This document shows positions 11,803 through 18,934 of a DNA stretch of 18,934 nucleotides, piece after piece; the first letter of the stretch is position 1, and each line of letters opens with the position of its first letter. Origin of the DNA: JAGMDK01 sp023128695 (GTDB lineage Bacteria; Planctomycetota; Phycisphaerae; UBA1845; Fen-1342). Location of the stretch: NCBI GenBank assembly GCA_030628805.1, contig DAOVQG010000050.1, positions 1 through 18,934 of the forward strand. The letters are read 5' to 3'. The notes beneath the pieces were generated by a model. The model was not told the origin of the DNA, made no database searches, and was given only the letters and a program-made list of their open reading frames with translations. The position numbers were made by a program, and so were the translations under genes.

Positions 11803-13605
11803 CTAATTCCCCTCGCCGCCGGCGAGGTCCGGGTGCTCTGCCAGCAGCCGGGCGACGCTATCCGAGGCCCTGGTCCAGCCCGGCTTCAGGCGCAAGGCTG
11901 CTCGGAAATGATCGAGCGCCTCCTCGAAGCTGCCGGTCTTCTTCAGTGCCAGGGCAAGGTTGTAGTGCGCTTCGACAAAGTCGGACTTGTGCCGCAAAGC
12001 CTGATGATAGTGCGCGACCGCTTCATCCGCCTGCCCCTGCTTCATCAGCGCATTCCCCAGGTTGCATTGTGTCTGGTGTAGAGCGGGGTTGAATTGCAGG
12101 GCTTGACGATAGTGCCCGATCGCTGCGTCCAAATCACCTTGGAGAGCCAGCGCTACTCCCAGGTTGTTGTGCGCGTCGGTAAAGTCGGGTTTAGCCCGCA
12201 GGGCCTGACGATAATGACCGATCGCCTCATCAAGTTTGCCCTGGGCTCTTAAAATGGTGCCCAGATTGTTGCGTGCCATCCAGGCGTCGGGATTGCTTTG
12301 AATTGCGTCGCGCCAGAGCGTTTCCGGCTTCAGATACACGTGCGTCTGACGCCAACTTAGTATCCCCAGCGTCACCAAGACGAACGCCACGCCGACTGGG
12401 GCGGCTCTTTTTACCACTCCTCCCAAGCGTCCCACGGCGTAGTAACCGACCGCCACAATCAGTGCGATCAGGCCAATGCTGGCCAAGTACTGAAAGTGGT
12501 CAGAGACGAAGGTGAAGCGCATAAAGTACACGTTGAAGAACCCGAGCGCGGGGAACAAAGTGCCGGCAAAGCAGAGGACCGCGACCAGGGGCCCCGGGCC
12601 GATTCGCCCGCGTGCCAGCCATAACGCCAGCATGACGCCCGCCGCGGCCAGGGGGTAGAGATATTGCGGCCAAGCCCCGGCCTCGATCCGCCAGCGCGGG
12701 TATATGAACATCAGCGGCTCCGGCCAGACCAGCTTGCCCGCATAGAAACAGAGCGCCCGGCCGGCGATCAGGCCACGCTCGACGAACGTGTGGCTCCATT
12801 CTTCTCCCACCGCGGAAACGTACTTCACGTCCGTCTCCATCCAGGCCGTCAGCAGGCCGAAACCGATGCCGCAGACAAAGAACGGAACCATCGCCAGGAC
12901 ATCCGACCGGCGGAGGCGGCCGAGCTTCCACCATAGCACCAGCAGCAATACCGCCGGGAGGGTGCAGGTGACCGTCTTGCTGAATAAGGCGCACAGAAAC
13001 AGCGCCAAAGCCGCGAGGTACCATCTTGCGGACCGCCACCGGCCCGCCGCTGCGCGCGGCGAGAGCGCAAAGCGGAGGTAGACCAAGGCCGCGGATAAAT
13101 AAAACACGCCGGACAGAACGTTCTTCCGCTCCGTGATCCAGGCGACCGACTCCACGTGGACGGGGTGCAATCCGAACACCGCGGCCGCCACCCAAGCCCC
13201 CGGTACCTGGAGAAAGATCAGCAGACGCCAGAGCAGCACCGTGCTGAGCGTATGAAGGAGGATGTTGACGACGTGATAGCCGGCCGGATTCAGCTTCCAG
13301 CAGCGGTACTCAAACCAGTAGGTCGTGTGCACGAGGGGGTAGTACTGATATGGCTGGGCCCCGAGCTCAAACCAGATACGCCGCAGCCCGTCGAACGAGC
13401 GCAGCAACTCGTTGTTCTGGACAAAGCCCCGGTCGTCCCAGACGAAGGCGCAGTGCGTGGCGGGCCACAAGGCCAGCACTGTCATCAGCACCAAGAGCAG
13501 AGCCGGGGCCGCGCGTCTGGCGAGAACCGCTGGAGGCGACTGCCCGGGCGGCTGATCGGGCTCGGCCCGGCGCTTCTTATCCTTTCGTTTCCTTTTTCCG
13601 CCCAT
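11803..13605 (-). CDS. Multi-spanning membrane protein with C-terminal TPRs (TMTC/GT39-like), 600 aa
   Basis: After a Lys/Arg-rich cytoplasmic start come about ten hydrophobic segments (first ~34-50). Between the first two is FVWDDRGF, the acidic loop typical of GT-C glycosyltransferases; HPVHVESVAWITERKN is the hallmark stretch of TMTC-type and related bacterial proteins. From ~residue 440 four to five TPRs follow (NNLGTILRAQGKLDEAIGHY and repeats). The family is linked to protein O-glycosylation with a lipid-linked sugar donor; activity here is inferred. The ATG at 13605 is preferred to the GTG at 13620 because GGAG lies 9 bases before it. Downstream and upstream gaps carry repeat hairpins. 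Confidence 0.85.
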   Translation of the reverse strand: MGGKRKRKDKKRRAEPDQPPGQSPPAVLARRAAPALLLVLMTVLALWPATHCAFVWDDRGFVQNNELLRSFDGLRRIWFELGAQPYQYYPLVHTTYWFEYRCWKLNPAGYHVVNILLHTLSTVLLWRLLIFLQVPGAWVAAAVFGLHPVHVESVAWITERKNVLSGVFYLSAALVYLRFALSPRAAAGRWRSARWYLAALALFLCALFSKTVTCTLPAVLLLVLWWKLGRLRRSDVLAMVPFFVCGIGFGLLTAWMETDVKYVSAVGEEWSHTFVERGLIAGRALCFYAGKLVWPEPLMFIYPRWRIEAGAWPQYLYPLAAAGVMLALWLARGRIGPGPLVAVLCFAGTLFPALGFFNVYFMRFTFVSDHFQYLASIGLIALIVAVGYYAVGRLGGVVKRAAPVGVAFVLVTLGILSWRQTHVYLKPETLWRDAIQSNPDAWMARNNLGTILRAQGKLDEAIGHYRQALRAKPDFTDAHNNLGVALALQGDLDAAIGHYRQALQFNPALHQTQCNLGNALMKQGQADEAVAHYHQALRHKSDFVEAHYNLALALKKTGSFEEALDHFRAALRLKPGWTRASDSVARLLAEHPDLAGGEGN

Positions 13606-13659
13606 GCGGCACGTCTCCACGTCAGATCATACCAGTCGCGGACAAGCAAGGCTGGGTGG

Positions 13660-13680
13660 CCCACGTTGTACCAACGTGGG
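13660..13680. repeat. Hairpin CCCACGTT / AACGTGGG
   Basis: A perfect 8-bp stem with a GTACC loop lies between the divergent TPR and archease genes. The stem is the same as in the hairpin at 11710-11730. Its position upstream of both starts makes a terminator role unlikely; it is best read as a dispersed repeat. Confidence 0.5.
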
Positions 13681-13768
13681 TTCACGATTTCATCCCCCCA
13701 AGCGGTTTGGTTCGCTTCGTTCCAACACAGGCTAAGCCATGGGGGACAAAGCGGGCCCCCGCGTTCTA

Positions 13769-13795
13769 CGGCCGGTACGGAGCCCGGCCGCTACA
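13769..13795. repeat. Half copy of the palindromic repeat plus element end
   Basis: These 27 bases are identical to the right arm (1725-1751) of the MITE-like element, and are followed by a degenerate end (GTGGCGGACTGATAG, to about 13832). The left half is missing. It lies about 100 bp before the archease start. The rest of 13606-13895 shows nothing else. Confidence 0.65.
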
Positions 13796-13895
13796 TACTT
13801 CGGGCCGTGCCGACTATTGTGGCGGACTGATAGCGCCCGGAAAGGTACGGTCAGATAGAATAAGAGCCGCCAGGCGAGAAATGTGAGCTGCTTTG

Positions 13896-14312
13896 ATGTC
13901 AAGATACGAGTTCTTCGACCACACCGCCGACATCGGGGTCCGCGTGCGGGCGCCGTCGCTGCCGGGGCTGATCGAGCCCTGCACCGAAGGGCTCTACGCC
14001 ATCATTGGAGAAATAGCGACCGCCGGCGAACCGACCGCGCGGACCATCGATATAAGCGGCGACGATCCCGCTATCATGCTGCGCGATTATCTGGCCGAGT
14101 TGTTATATCTTTTTGACGAAGGCCGGCGCTGCTTCACGGATATCGACGCGCGGGAGTTCACGCCGGAGCGGCTGGTCGTCGCGGGACAGGCCCGGCCGGT
14201 GGACAAGGCCCGCAGCTTTTTCGAGCGTGAAGTGAAGGCGATCACTTACCACGAATTAGCGATCCGTCCCGTAACGGACGGCTATGAAGCGACGTACATA
14301 GTGGATATATAA
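13896..14312 (+). CDS. Archease, RtcB activating protein, 138 aa
   Basis: Archease speeds guanylylation of the RNA ligase RtcB and helps it turn over. The protein opens with YEFFDHTADIGVRV, the family signature whose Asp/His bind a metal, and ends YEATYIVDI with the conserved terminal Asp. The central segment AELLYLFDEGRRCFTDIDAREF is also typical, and the length is normal. A TTG three bases upstream is possible, but ATG at 13896 is the natural start; the RBS is weak. rtcB follows 208 bp downstream on the same strand, supporting the call. A palindromic repeat separates the two, so they may not share one uninterrupted message. Confidence 0.9.
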   Translation: MSRYEFFDHTADIGVRVRAPSLPGLIEPCTEGLYAIIGEIATAGEPTARTIDISGDDPAIMLRDYLAELLYLFDEGRRCFTDIDAREFTPERLVVAGQARPVDKARSFFEREVKAITYHELAIRPVTDGYEATYIVDI

Positions 14313-14353
14313 TAAGTGTCGAGTTAAGAGTTAAAAGTGCAGAGCAAAGACGT

Positions 14354-14475
14354 TAGCAGTCCGCCGTAAGAGTCGGCATCGACAGAAAAATGTAGCGTCC
14401 GGGCTCCGTCCCGGACGTAGAACACGGGAAAAAACTCGCCGACCACGACGGCCGGTACGGAGCCCGGCCGCTACA
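14354..14475. repeat. Chimeric palindromic element between archease and rtcB
   Basis: The left end TAGCAGTCCGCCG (14354-14366) matches the outer end of the 1644-1788 element. The left arm (14391-14417) is of the CGTCC/CCGGAC type seen at 10717, whereas the right arm (14449-14475) is of the CGGCC/CCGGCC type seen at 1725, so the arms match each other at 24 of 27. This looks like recombination between two subfamilies. It lies inside the archease-rtcB gap, 45 bp before the rtcB start. Confidence 0.65.
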
Positions 14476-14520
14476 TTCCCCTCTGAACTCGCTACTCTGA
14501 ACTCAACTCCGAGGTGCCCT

Positions 14521-15981
14521 ATGTCTGAAGCATACTCCGGTCCGCTCGAACGCCTCGACGGCTGCCGTTGGCGGATTCCGAAATCGTACAAGCCCGAAAT
14601 GCGGGTCGATGGGATGATCTATGCCGACGACACGCTCATGGAGACGATCCGGACCGACAAGTCGCTGGAGCAGGTCGCCAACGTCGCCTGCCTGCCCGGC
14701 ATCGTCGGCAATTCGCTCGCCATGCCCGACATCCACTGGGGCTACGGCTTCTGCATCGGCGGCGTCGCCGCCACCGACCCCGAGGAAGGCGGCGTCATCA
14801 GCCCCGGCGGCGTGGGGTACGACATCAATTGCGGCGTCCGCCTTCTCCGCACCGACCTCAGCCTACCCGAGGTCCAGCCCCGCATCGAGAAAATCGTCAA
14901 CAGCATGTTCGAGAACGTGCCCTGCGGCGTGGGGCGCGGCGGGCGGATCAAATTCGACCGCGGCGAGTTGCACCGCATCATGACCGAAGGCTCACGCTTC
15001 GTCGTCGAGCGCGGCTTCGGCTGGGATTCCGACCTGGGTCTGACCGAGGCCGGCGGCTGTATGGCAGGCGCCAACCCAGATTTCGTCTCCAAGCGGGCGT
15101 TCTCACGCGGCGCCGACCAGTGCGGCACGCTCGGCAGCGGCAATCACTTCATCGAGGTGCAGGTCGTCGAAGAGATCGCCGATCAGCAGGCCGCCGAGGC
15201 GTTCGGGCTCTCAAAGGGCCAGATCACGCTTATGATCCATTCGGGTTCGCGCGGGCTCGGCTACCAGGTCTGCGATGACGCCTTGAAGGAACTCCGCGAT
15301 GTGCCCAGGAAGTACGGCATCGAGCTGCCCGATCGCCAGCTCGTGTGCGCCCCCGTTCAATCGCGGGAGGGCGAGCGCTACCTCGGCGCGATGGGGGCGG
15401 CGGCCAATTACGCCTGGGCCAACCGGCAGATCATGACCTACCTGGCCCGCAACGTGTTCGCCGACATCTTCAAGCGACCGCCCGAGTTGCTCGGCATGCG
15501 GATGATCTATGACGTGGCACATAACATCGCCAAGATGGAGCCGTATGACGTCGGGGGCCGGCAGCGCATGCTCTGCGTCCACCGCAAGGGGGCGACGCGC
15601 GCGTTTCCGGCCGGGCATCCCGAGGTTCCGCCGATGTATCAGCAAGTTGGTCAGCCGGTGCTGGTCCCCGGCGACATGGGGCGTTCAAGTTGGGTGCTGG
15701 TAGGTCAACCGGCCGCGATTGAGCAGACATTCGGCAGTTGTTGCCATGGCGCGGGGCGGCTGATGTCACGCTCGGCCGCGATCCGAGCCGCCAAGGGACG
15801 TTCGATCGATAAGGAGCTGCTCGCCCGCGGCGTAGTGGCCCGCGCCCGCGGACGGACCGGATTAGCAGAGGAGCAACCCGAGGCATACAAGGACGTCAGC
15901 CAGGTTGCCAACGCGGTACACAAAGCCGGCATCAGCAAAAAAGTAGCCCGGCTGCGGCCGATTGGCGTGATTAAAGGTTGA
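14521..15981 (+). CDS. rtcB: RNA-splicing ligase RtcB, 486 aa
   Basis: RtcB joins 2',3'-cyclic phosphate or 3'-phosphate ends to 5'-OH RNA ends using GTP and Mn2+, in tRNA splicing or RNA repair. All landmark motifs are present in order: MPDIHWGYGFCIGG (68-81), GYDINCGVRLL with metal ligands D101 and C104, GSGNHFIEV with H209, MIHSGSRG with H240, DVAHNIA with H334, HRKGATRAF (354-362), and CCHGAGR with the His (H409) expected to be guanylylated. Length is normal (P. horikoshii RtcB is about 480 aa). GAGGTG lies 6 bases before the ATG. Archease is just upstream. No damage is seen. Confidence 0.97.
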   Translation: MSEAYSGPLERLDGCRWRIPKSYKPEMRVDGMIYADDTLMETIRTDKSLEQVANVACLPGIVGNSLAMPDIHWGYGFCIGGVAATDPEEGGVISPGGVGYDINCGVRLLRTDLSLPEVQPRIEKIVNSMFENVPCGVGRGGRIKFDRGELHRIMTEGSRFVVERGFGWDSDLGLTEAGGCMAGANPDFVSKRAFSRGADQCGTLGSGNHFIEVQVVEEIADQQAAEAFGLSKGQITLMIHSGSRGLGYQVCDDALKELRDVPRKYGIELPDRQLVCAPVQSREGERYLGAMGAAANYAWANRQIMTYLARNVFADIFKRPPELLGMRMIYDVAHNIAKMEPYDVGGRQRMLCVHRKGATRAFPAGHPEVPPMYQQVGQPVLVPGDMGRSSWVLVGQPAAIEQTFGSCCHGAGRLMSRSAAIRAAKGRSIDKELLARGVVARARGRTGLAEEQPEAYKDVSQVANAVHKAGISKKVARLRPIGVIKG

Positions 15982-16080
15982 GGCCGGATTCGCCGAGGTT
16001 CGAGTCCAGACGCTCTTGACGAAACCCACCCCCGGCGGCCAAAATGAAACTGTAGCGTGCCGCTCCGGGCGGCGCGAAGC

Positions 16081-16154
16081 GGGCGTTTAGCTCAGTTGGC
16101 TAGAGCGCATCCTTCACACGGATGAGGTCACAGGTTCGAGTCCTGTAACGCCCA
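16081..16154 (+). tRNA. tRNA-Val (anticodon CAC)
   Basis: The cloverleaf is complete: acceptor GGGCGTT pairs with AACGCCC, D stem GCTC/GAGC, anticodon stem CATCC/GGATG with loop TTCACAC (anticodon CAC, reads GTG), and T arm ACAGG-TTCGAGT-CCTGT. A is the discriminator base and CCA is not encoded. The last 27 bases double as the 3' coding end of the integrase remnant on the other strand, so this gene is the attachment site of an integrated element and its 3' end was presumably restored by the element. Confidence 0.96.
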
Positions 16155-17039
16155 ATTCCTTGCAGTGTCAGCACTTACGAGCGCGTGCCGAAACGTGTCA
16201 GAGCCCTTGTTTTCCGAGGTTTCGGTGAGGTCGGGCGTCTCACGTGGCACAGCATGTTCATCGTCTGCGGACGCTGACTGCTGCGCTTTTTGCTGCGCCT
16301 CGGCCGGCCCGTATCCCACCGCCCGCCGGAAGTCGGCGTCCAGGTCGATGCTCATAGCGTAGTGCCGAGCGGCCACCGCCGGTGAATTGCCAATCCAGCG
16401 GCAGACGGTTGCAAGGTCATACTCCCGCATTAGCTCGCTTTCCCGGCTCGCCCGCAGATTGTGAAACAGACGCGGCCAAGGCGTCAGCCCGGCCCGCATG
16501 ATGATCCGCTCGAAGTGTGTCCGCAGGTTTGCACAGCCGAGCCGGTGCCGTGCGATGACATACTCGGTGCCGGGTTCCGCTTCGGCGAACAGGTTCAGCA
16601 GCGGTTCCCGTAGCTCGGGAAACAGCGGAATCACGCGGGATGCGTGGTTCTCTCGGTGTGCGAGCTTCGGGCATGTAACGCGGATCGTGCCGCGTTCCCA
16701 ATTGATATCACCCCACCGCAGGGCAAACGCCTCGCTCGGCATCCGCAAGCCGCCGTACCGTGCCAGGGCGACGATTGCGCGCCATTCTGCATCCGGCGCT
16801 TCCGCAATCACGCTCTCGATATCTTCGCGGGCGATGAATCGCTTGCGGCTCTCATTCGCTTGGTGCCCCCCCCTCACGCCGTCAAAGGGATTCTCTGCGC
16901 CGAGCTTCCAGCGTATCGCCTTGCGCCACATTGTGCGGGCCGCAATCACCCGGCGTGCGACGGTTGCCGGTGACAGCCCTTCGCTATCGACCAGCCACGC
17001 CCGCCATGCGTCGGCTACCTCGGCTGTCTGATATCCACT
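16128..17039 (-). pseudogene. Tyrosine recombinase (integrase), C-terminal part, N-terminus lost
   Basis: The frame is open from 17039 but has no good start (first GTG at 16949). From that GTG the 273-residue product shows the catalytic set: R69 in YGGLRMPSEAFAL, K95 region, H163 and R166 in LFHNLR, and Y197 in ARHYAMS. WIGNS replaces the usual LGH, as in related integrases. Upstream in frame, SEGLSPATVARRV belongs to the core-binding domain, which is incomplete. The C-terminus WALQDSNL is encoded by the tRNA-Val T arm. The N-terminal piece of probably the same gene is at 17453-17599. The catalytic part may still be made, but the arm-binding part is gone. Confidence 0.8.
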
Positions 17040-17437
17040 TCAATATCTGCACGTGGTTTTAGCAGCATGTCAAAGAAGATCCTCTTTGGAATCGAATCGC
17101 TCTCAATGTACTCCCAGTGCTGAAACAGTTTCGTCTGCACCCAGCCATACTCCACCGGGAGCGCACGTACGATGTAGGCCTCCGCCACACGTCCATTCAA
17201 GCCACGCATCTTAATTGTCAGCGGCGCTTCGCCGACGTAGTCGTTGTTCACCTCAATTCGGGCTCCCGGCGGATCGGAAATCACCTGCACATGATGATCG
17301 CGCACGTCGGATTGGGATGTGGTAACGCGGGATCGGGCAATGGCAGAGGCAAGAGTATTGCAGCCGCTCAGCGGAATGACCATGGCCAAAGCCAAGAGGA
17401 ACGCGACCACATGGAATTTGCTGGATACCTTGTTCAT
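17015..17437 (-). CDS. PEGA-domain lipoprotein, 140 aa
   Basis: The signal sequence MNKVSSKFHVVAFLLALAMV ends in a lipobox (LSGC), so the mature protein is lipid-anchored at Cys26. Residues ~49-78 form a PEGA-like segment (VQVISDPPGARIEVNNDYVG), a beta-rich fold found in surface proteins. The rest (YGWVQTKLFQHWEYIESDS) is unassigned. The gene's last codons run into the integrase remnant's open frame, consistent with a deletion or insertion junction near 17040. Its ATG overlaps the TGA of an HTH-gene remnant, as in the intact pair at 18112-18306 and 17627-18115. GGAG lies 8 bases before the start. Confidence 0.75.
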   Translation of the reverse strand: MNKVSSKFHVVAFLLALAMVIPLSGCNTLASAIARSRVTTSQSDVRDHHVQVISDPPGARIEVNNDYVGEAPLTIKMRGLNGRVAEAYIVRALPVEYGWVQTKLFQHWEYIESDSIPKRIFFDMLLKPRADIEVDIRQPR

Positions 17438-17535
17438 TTCTTCGCTCCGTGCTTAACGACGACACCGAAGTACGCGGCGAGCTTGTCGGCCATGTCCAGT
17501 CGCAACGACTGCTTGCCCCGCGCAAACTTCATCAC
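17434..17535 (-). pseudogene. C-terminal remnant of an XRE-type HTH gene
   Basis: In this frame the sequence reads QSLRLDMADKLAAYFGV followed by VVKHGAKK and a TGA that overlaps the lipoprotein's ATG. It matches the end of the intact HTH protein at 18112-18306 (QSLRLDMADKLAAHFGI). The N-terminal part with the recognition helix is missing and is replaced upstream by integrase sequence. Confidence 0.7.
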
Positions 17536-17599
17536 GATTCTCAACCGTTGCCCCCTTGGGCAGCGGTCGCGTTACGGTCTTTCGGAATAGCGATGACAT
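17453..17599 (-). pseudogene. N-terminal fragment of the tyrosine integrase
   Basis: From an ATG with AAGGA about 9 bases upstream, the frame reads MSSLFRKTVTRPLPKGATV, an opening typical of planctomycete integrases (short Lys/Arg-rich strand then R-P-x-P). After ~25 codons it passes into the HTH-remnant DNA in the wrong frame and ends at 17453. Together with 16128-17039 it indicates an integrase split by, or rearranged with, an HTH-lipoprotein cassette. The assignment is by pattern only. Confidence 0.55.
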
Positions 17600-17626
17600 G
17601 ATTCGCGTCCTTCTATCGTTTTCGGC

Positions 17627-18115
17627 TCACGGCTCGGACCACCCAATCACGCCGGAAGGGGCAAACTCCACTCTCCCCCCTCCCGGCCAGCCGTAATACC
17701 ACCAGGATTGGTCGGTCACTTCGGTGATCTTCTGGGGTTCGCCGAGCAAGCGGCGCACATCATCTTTCGACATGCCGCGCTTCAACTTGCGCCAGTTCTC
17801 TTTGTCCCGCCAATCGCCCTTCAGGGATGGACCTTTGTCTGGCATTTTGGCATCCGCAGGAATCTGAAGCAACAGATCGCCTCGGCATGAATAGATTAAA
17901 ACCCGCCCGTCCCCCTTCGGATTAGTCTCCAAACGCAGCACGGTCTTTCCATCATCGTTAACGATTTCAACGCGTTTCGCACGAATGACATTCGGCACTT
18001 TGTCATTGTCGCCCGTCGTGATGCCCCCGCTCGCCAACACAACGCAAATGAGTAGTAGCACGATGAATGCTATTGGCGCCCCAGTTAGGCAAACTGTTTT
18101 TGCTGCGTTCTTCAT
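17627..18115 (-). CDS. Membrane-anchored protein with BamE/SmpA-like C-terminus, 162 aa
   Basis: A single N-terminal hydrophobic segment (residues ~10-29, LTGAPIAFIVLLLICVVLAS) anchors or exports the protein. Residues ~44-85 form beta-type repeats (AKRVEIVNDDGKTVLRLETN). Residues ~110-155 read LKRGMSKDDVRRLLGEPQ, then WWYYGWPGGGRVEF, a pattern seen in BamE/SmpA-like domains. The exact role is unknown. AAGGAG lies 8 bases before the ATG, which overlaps the stop of the HTH gene upstream by 4 bp (ATGA), so the two are translationally coupled. It lies within the integrated element. Confidence 0.7.
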   Translation of the reverse strand: MKNAAKTVCLTGAPIAFIVLLLICVVLASGGITTGDNDKVPNVIRAKRVEIVNDDGKTVLRLETNPKGDGRVLIYSCRGDLLLQIPADAKMPDKGPSLKGDWRDKENWRKLKRGMSKDDVRRLLGEPQKITEVTDQSWWYYGWPGGGRVEFAPSGVIGWSEP

Positions 18116-18306
18116 TGTGATTTCTCCTTTCTGCCCATTTTGACCTGGATTCCAAAATGCGCGGCGAGCTTGTCGGCCATGTCGAGCCGAAGCGACTGCT
18201 CGCCTTTAAGGAAACGCACAAGCGAAGCCTGTTGAACGCCGGTTGCCTTGGCAACGGCTCGCACTGATTCGGCCTCGGCGAGTGCTTTCCGAAGTAGCTC
18301 GGTCAT
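18112..18306 (-). CDS. Small XRE-type helix-turn-helix protein, 64 aa
   Basis: The start at 18306 (MTELLRKALAEAESVRAVAK) follows AAGGAA at 8 bases and gives the compact HTH seen in many small element-borne regulators; longer starts add non-conserved sequence. The HTH is SVRAVAKATGVQQASLVRFLKG (residues ~14-35), then LRLDMADKLAAHFGI completes the helical bundle. It probably binds DNA as an autoregulator, inferred from fold only. It overlaps the membrane protein gene by 4 bp. A broken paralogue stands before the PEGA lipoprotein at 17434-17535. Confidence 0.85.
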   Translation of the reverse strand: MTELLRKALAEAESVRAVAKATGVQQASLVRFLKGEQSLRLDMADKLAAHFGIQVKMGRKEKSQ

Positions 18307-18368
18307 CGTCGGTATTTCCTTGGACAGTCTCGTCACGATGTTAAGTATCATCGCGCCCGCTGCCGTTG

Positions 18369-18934
18369 TCAAATCAATCCGTTTTTTTTCTCTCTTTGCG
18401 CGTGTGAACATCGGCCGCCGGACATCCTTTCCGGCTCCAAGTCCGCCACCCGGCCGCTACCCGGTTGCCACCGGAAGCAAAGCTCCCGTTTCGTGGAACC
18501 GAGTCCAGAATAGCGGGTTTTCAGCGGGAGCAACTTGACCAATCCGGTCGGCTTTACGCCGAGTGTCACGTCCGCCTGTTCGCAATCAACATTAACCACG
18601 TTTACCGCGTCGTAGACGATCCGTCCGGCCCCCAGCACGTCATCAAGTGAAGTCACTGCGTCCGCGTCCTTCCGCCCGTACTTCCGCAGCGCTGCCACCA
18701 CAACAAGCGCGATGTCGTTAATCCGCGCCAGTCGCTTCAACGCCGCGCTGTTCTCAAGATCCGCGTGGTAGTCTCCACCGTCATCTTGTTCGGGTGCCAC
18801 TAGCAGTCTGTCGGACTTAGGATCCGCTTTTCCGACGAGCCGATCCGTCTCCGCTCGCACGGAATCGTCCAACTGGTGAGCGCAGGTGGTTTGATGATCG
18901 GAGCTCGGCGGCGACTTGTCGTTTGGGATGGGAT
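18369..18934 (-). CDS. DnaB-like/RecA-fold ATPase, C-terminal part, cut by the window edge
   Basis: The frame is open from the window edge to 18369. The segment DRLLVAPEQDDG, then LKRLARINDIALVVVAALRKY, then LDDVLGAGRIVYDAVNVVNV parallels the Walker B to motif 4 region of DnaB-type helicases (IDYLQ; LALELNIPVIALSQL; GAIEQDADV). FRWQPGSGRVADLEP near the end fits the final strand. The Walker A part would lie to the right. It is probably the replication helicase or primase-helicase of the integrated element. Remote likeness only, seen by eye. Confidence 0.55.
   Translation of the reverse strand, partial: PIPNDKSPPSSDHQTTCAHQLDDSVRAETDRLVGKADPKSDRLLVAPEQDDGGDYHADLENSAALKRLARINDIALVVVAALRKYGRKDADAVTSLDDVLGAGRIVYDAVNVVNVDCEQADVTLGVKPTGLVKLLPLKTRYSGLGSTKRELCFRWQPGSGRVADLEPERMSGGRCSHAQREKKNGLI

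Noticed and set aside
1644..14475. The palindromic repeats as a CRISPR array
   Set aside because: Copies are widely scattered, self-complementary over full arms and lack regular spacers.
15996..16007. AGGTTCGAGTCC, 12 bases shared with the tRNA-Val T arm, as a second attachment site
   Set aside because: The match ends at once on both sides and lacks the acceptor part; such T-loop words occur by chance or as tiny tRNA debris. Not enough for an att site.

Overview
The window looks like a chromosomal segment of a planctomycete-type bacterium. This is inferred from three things: an ECF sigma factor next to a Ser/Thr kinase-TPR receptor, a tRNA-targeting integrase of the kind common in that phylum, and GC-rich intergenic space full of several families of dispersed hairpin repeats. 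No rRNA or marker gene long enough to name a genus is present.

Left part (1-8780). The most interesting content is a family of eight short genes, all on the minus strand (starts at 471, 850, 1229, 1557, 1998, 3913, 7845 and 8236). Each has a clear ribosome binding site and a near-invariant ~25-residue N-terminus ending in V/I-A-G-G, followed by a 40-60 residue C-terminal part that varies strongly and carries Cys, Ser and Thr. This is the architecture of RiPP precursors: a leader with a double-glycine cleavage site and a variable core. The leader most resembles the L-x-L-x-K-E-T class I lanthipeptide-type leaders. No LanB/LanC, LanM, radical SAM, C39 peptidase or transporter gene is in the window, so the array is orphaned here. 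Interspersed are a secreted Cys-rich protein with a PrcB-like domain (2756-3502), an ECF sigma/Ser-Thr kinase operon on the plus strand (4301-7427), a MITE-like element whose end supplies the stop codon of one precursor, and short decayed ORFs just upstream of two precursors.

Middle part (8785-15981). These are ordinary housekeeping or accessory genes: a CoA-transferase/GNAT fusion, a class I SAM methyltransferase, a multi-spanning TMTC-like TPR protein (minus strand), and an archease-RtcB RNA-ligase pair. Perfect 27-30 bp inverted repeats of one palindromic family sit in the gaps.

Right part (16081-18934). A tRNA-Val(CAC) gene has its 3' end overlapped by the 3' end of a tyrosine integrase gene, which marks the left boundary of an integrated element that runs off the right edge. 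The integrase is broken: its N-terminal piece lies ~500 bp away, and between the pieces sit a remnant of an XRE-type HTH gene and a PEGA-domain lipoprotein gene. A second, intact HTH gene overlaps a membrane-anchored BamE-like protein gene by 4 bp in the same arrangement, so HTH plus envelope protein appears to be a repeated cargo module. The last ORF resembles the C-terminal part of a DnaB-like ATPase and is cut by the window edge.
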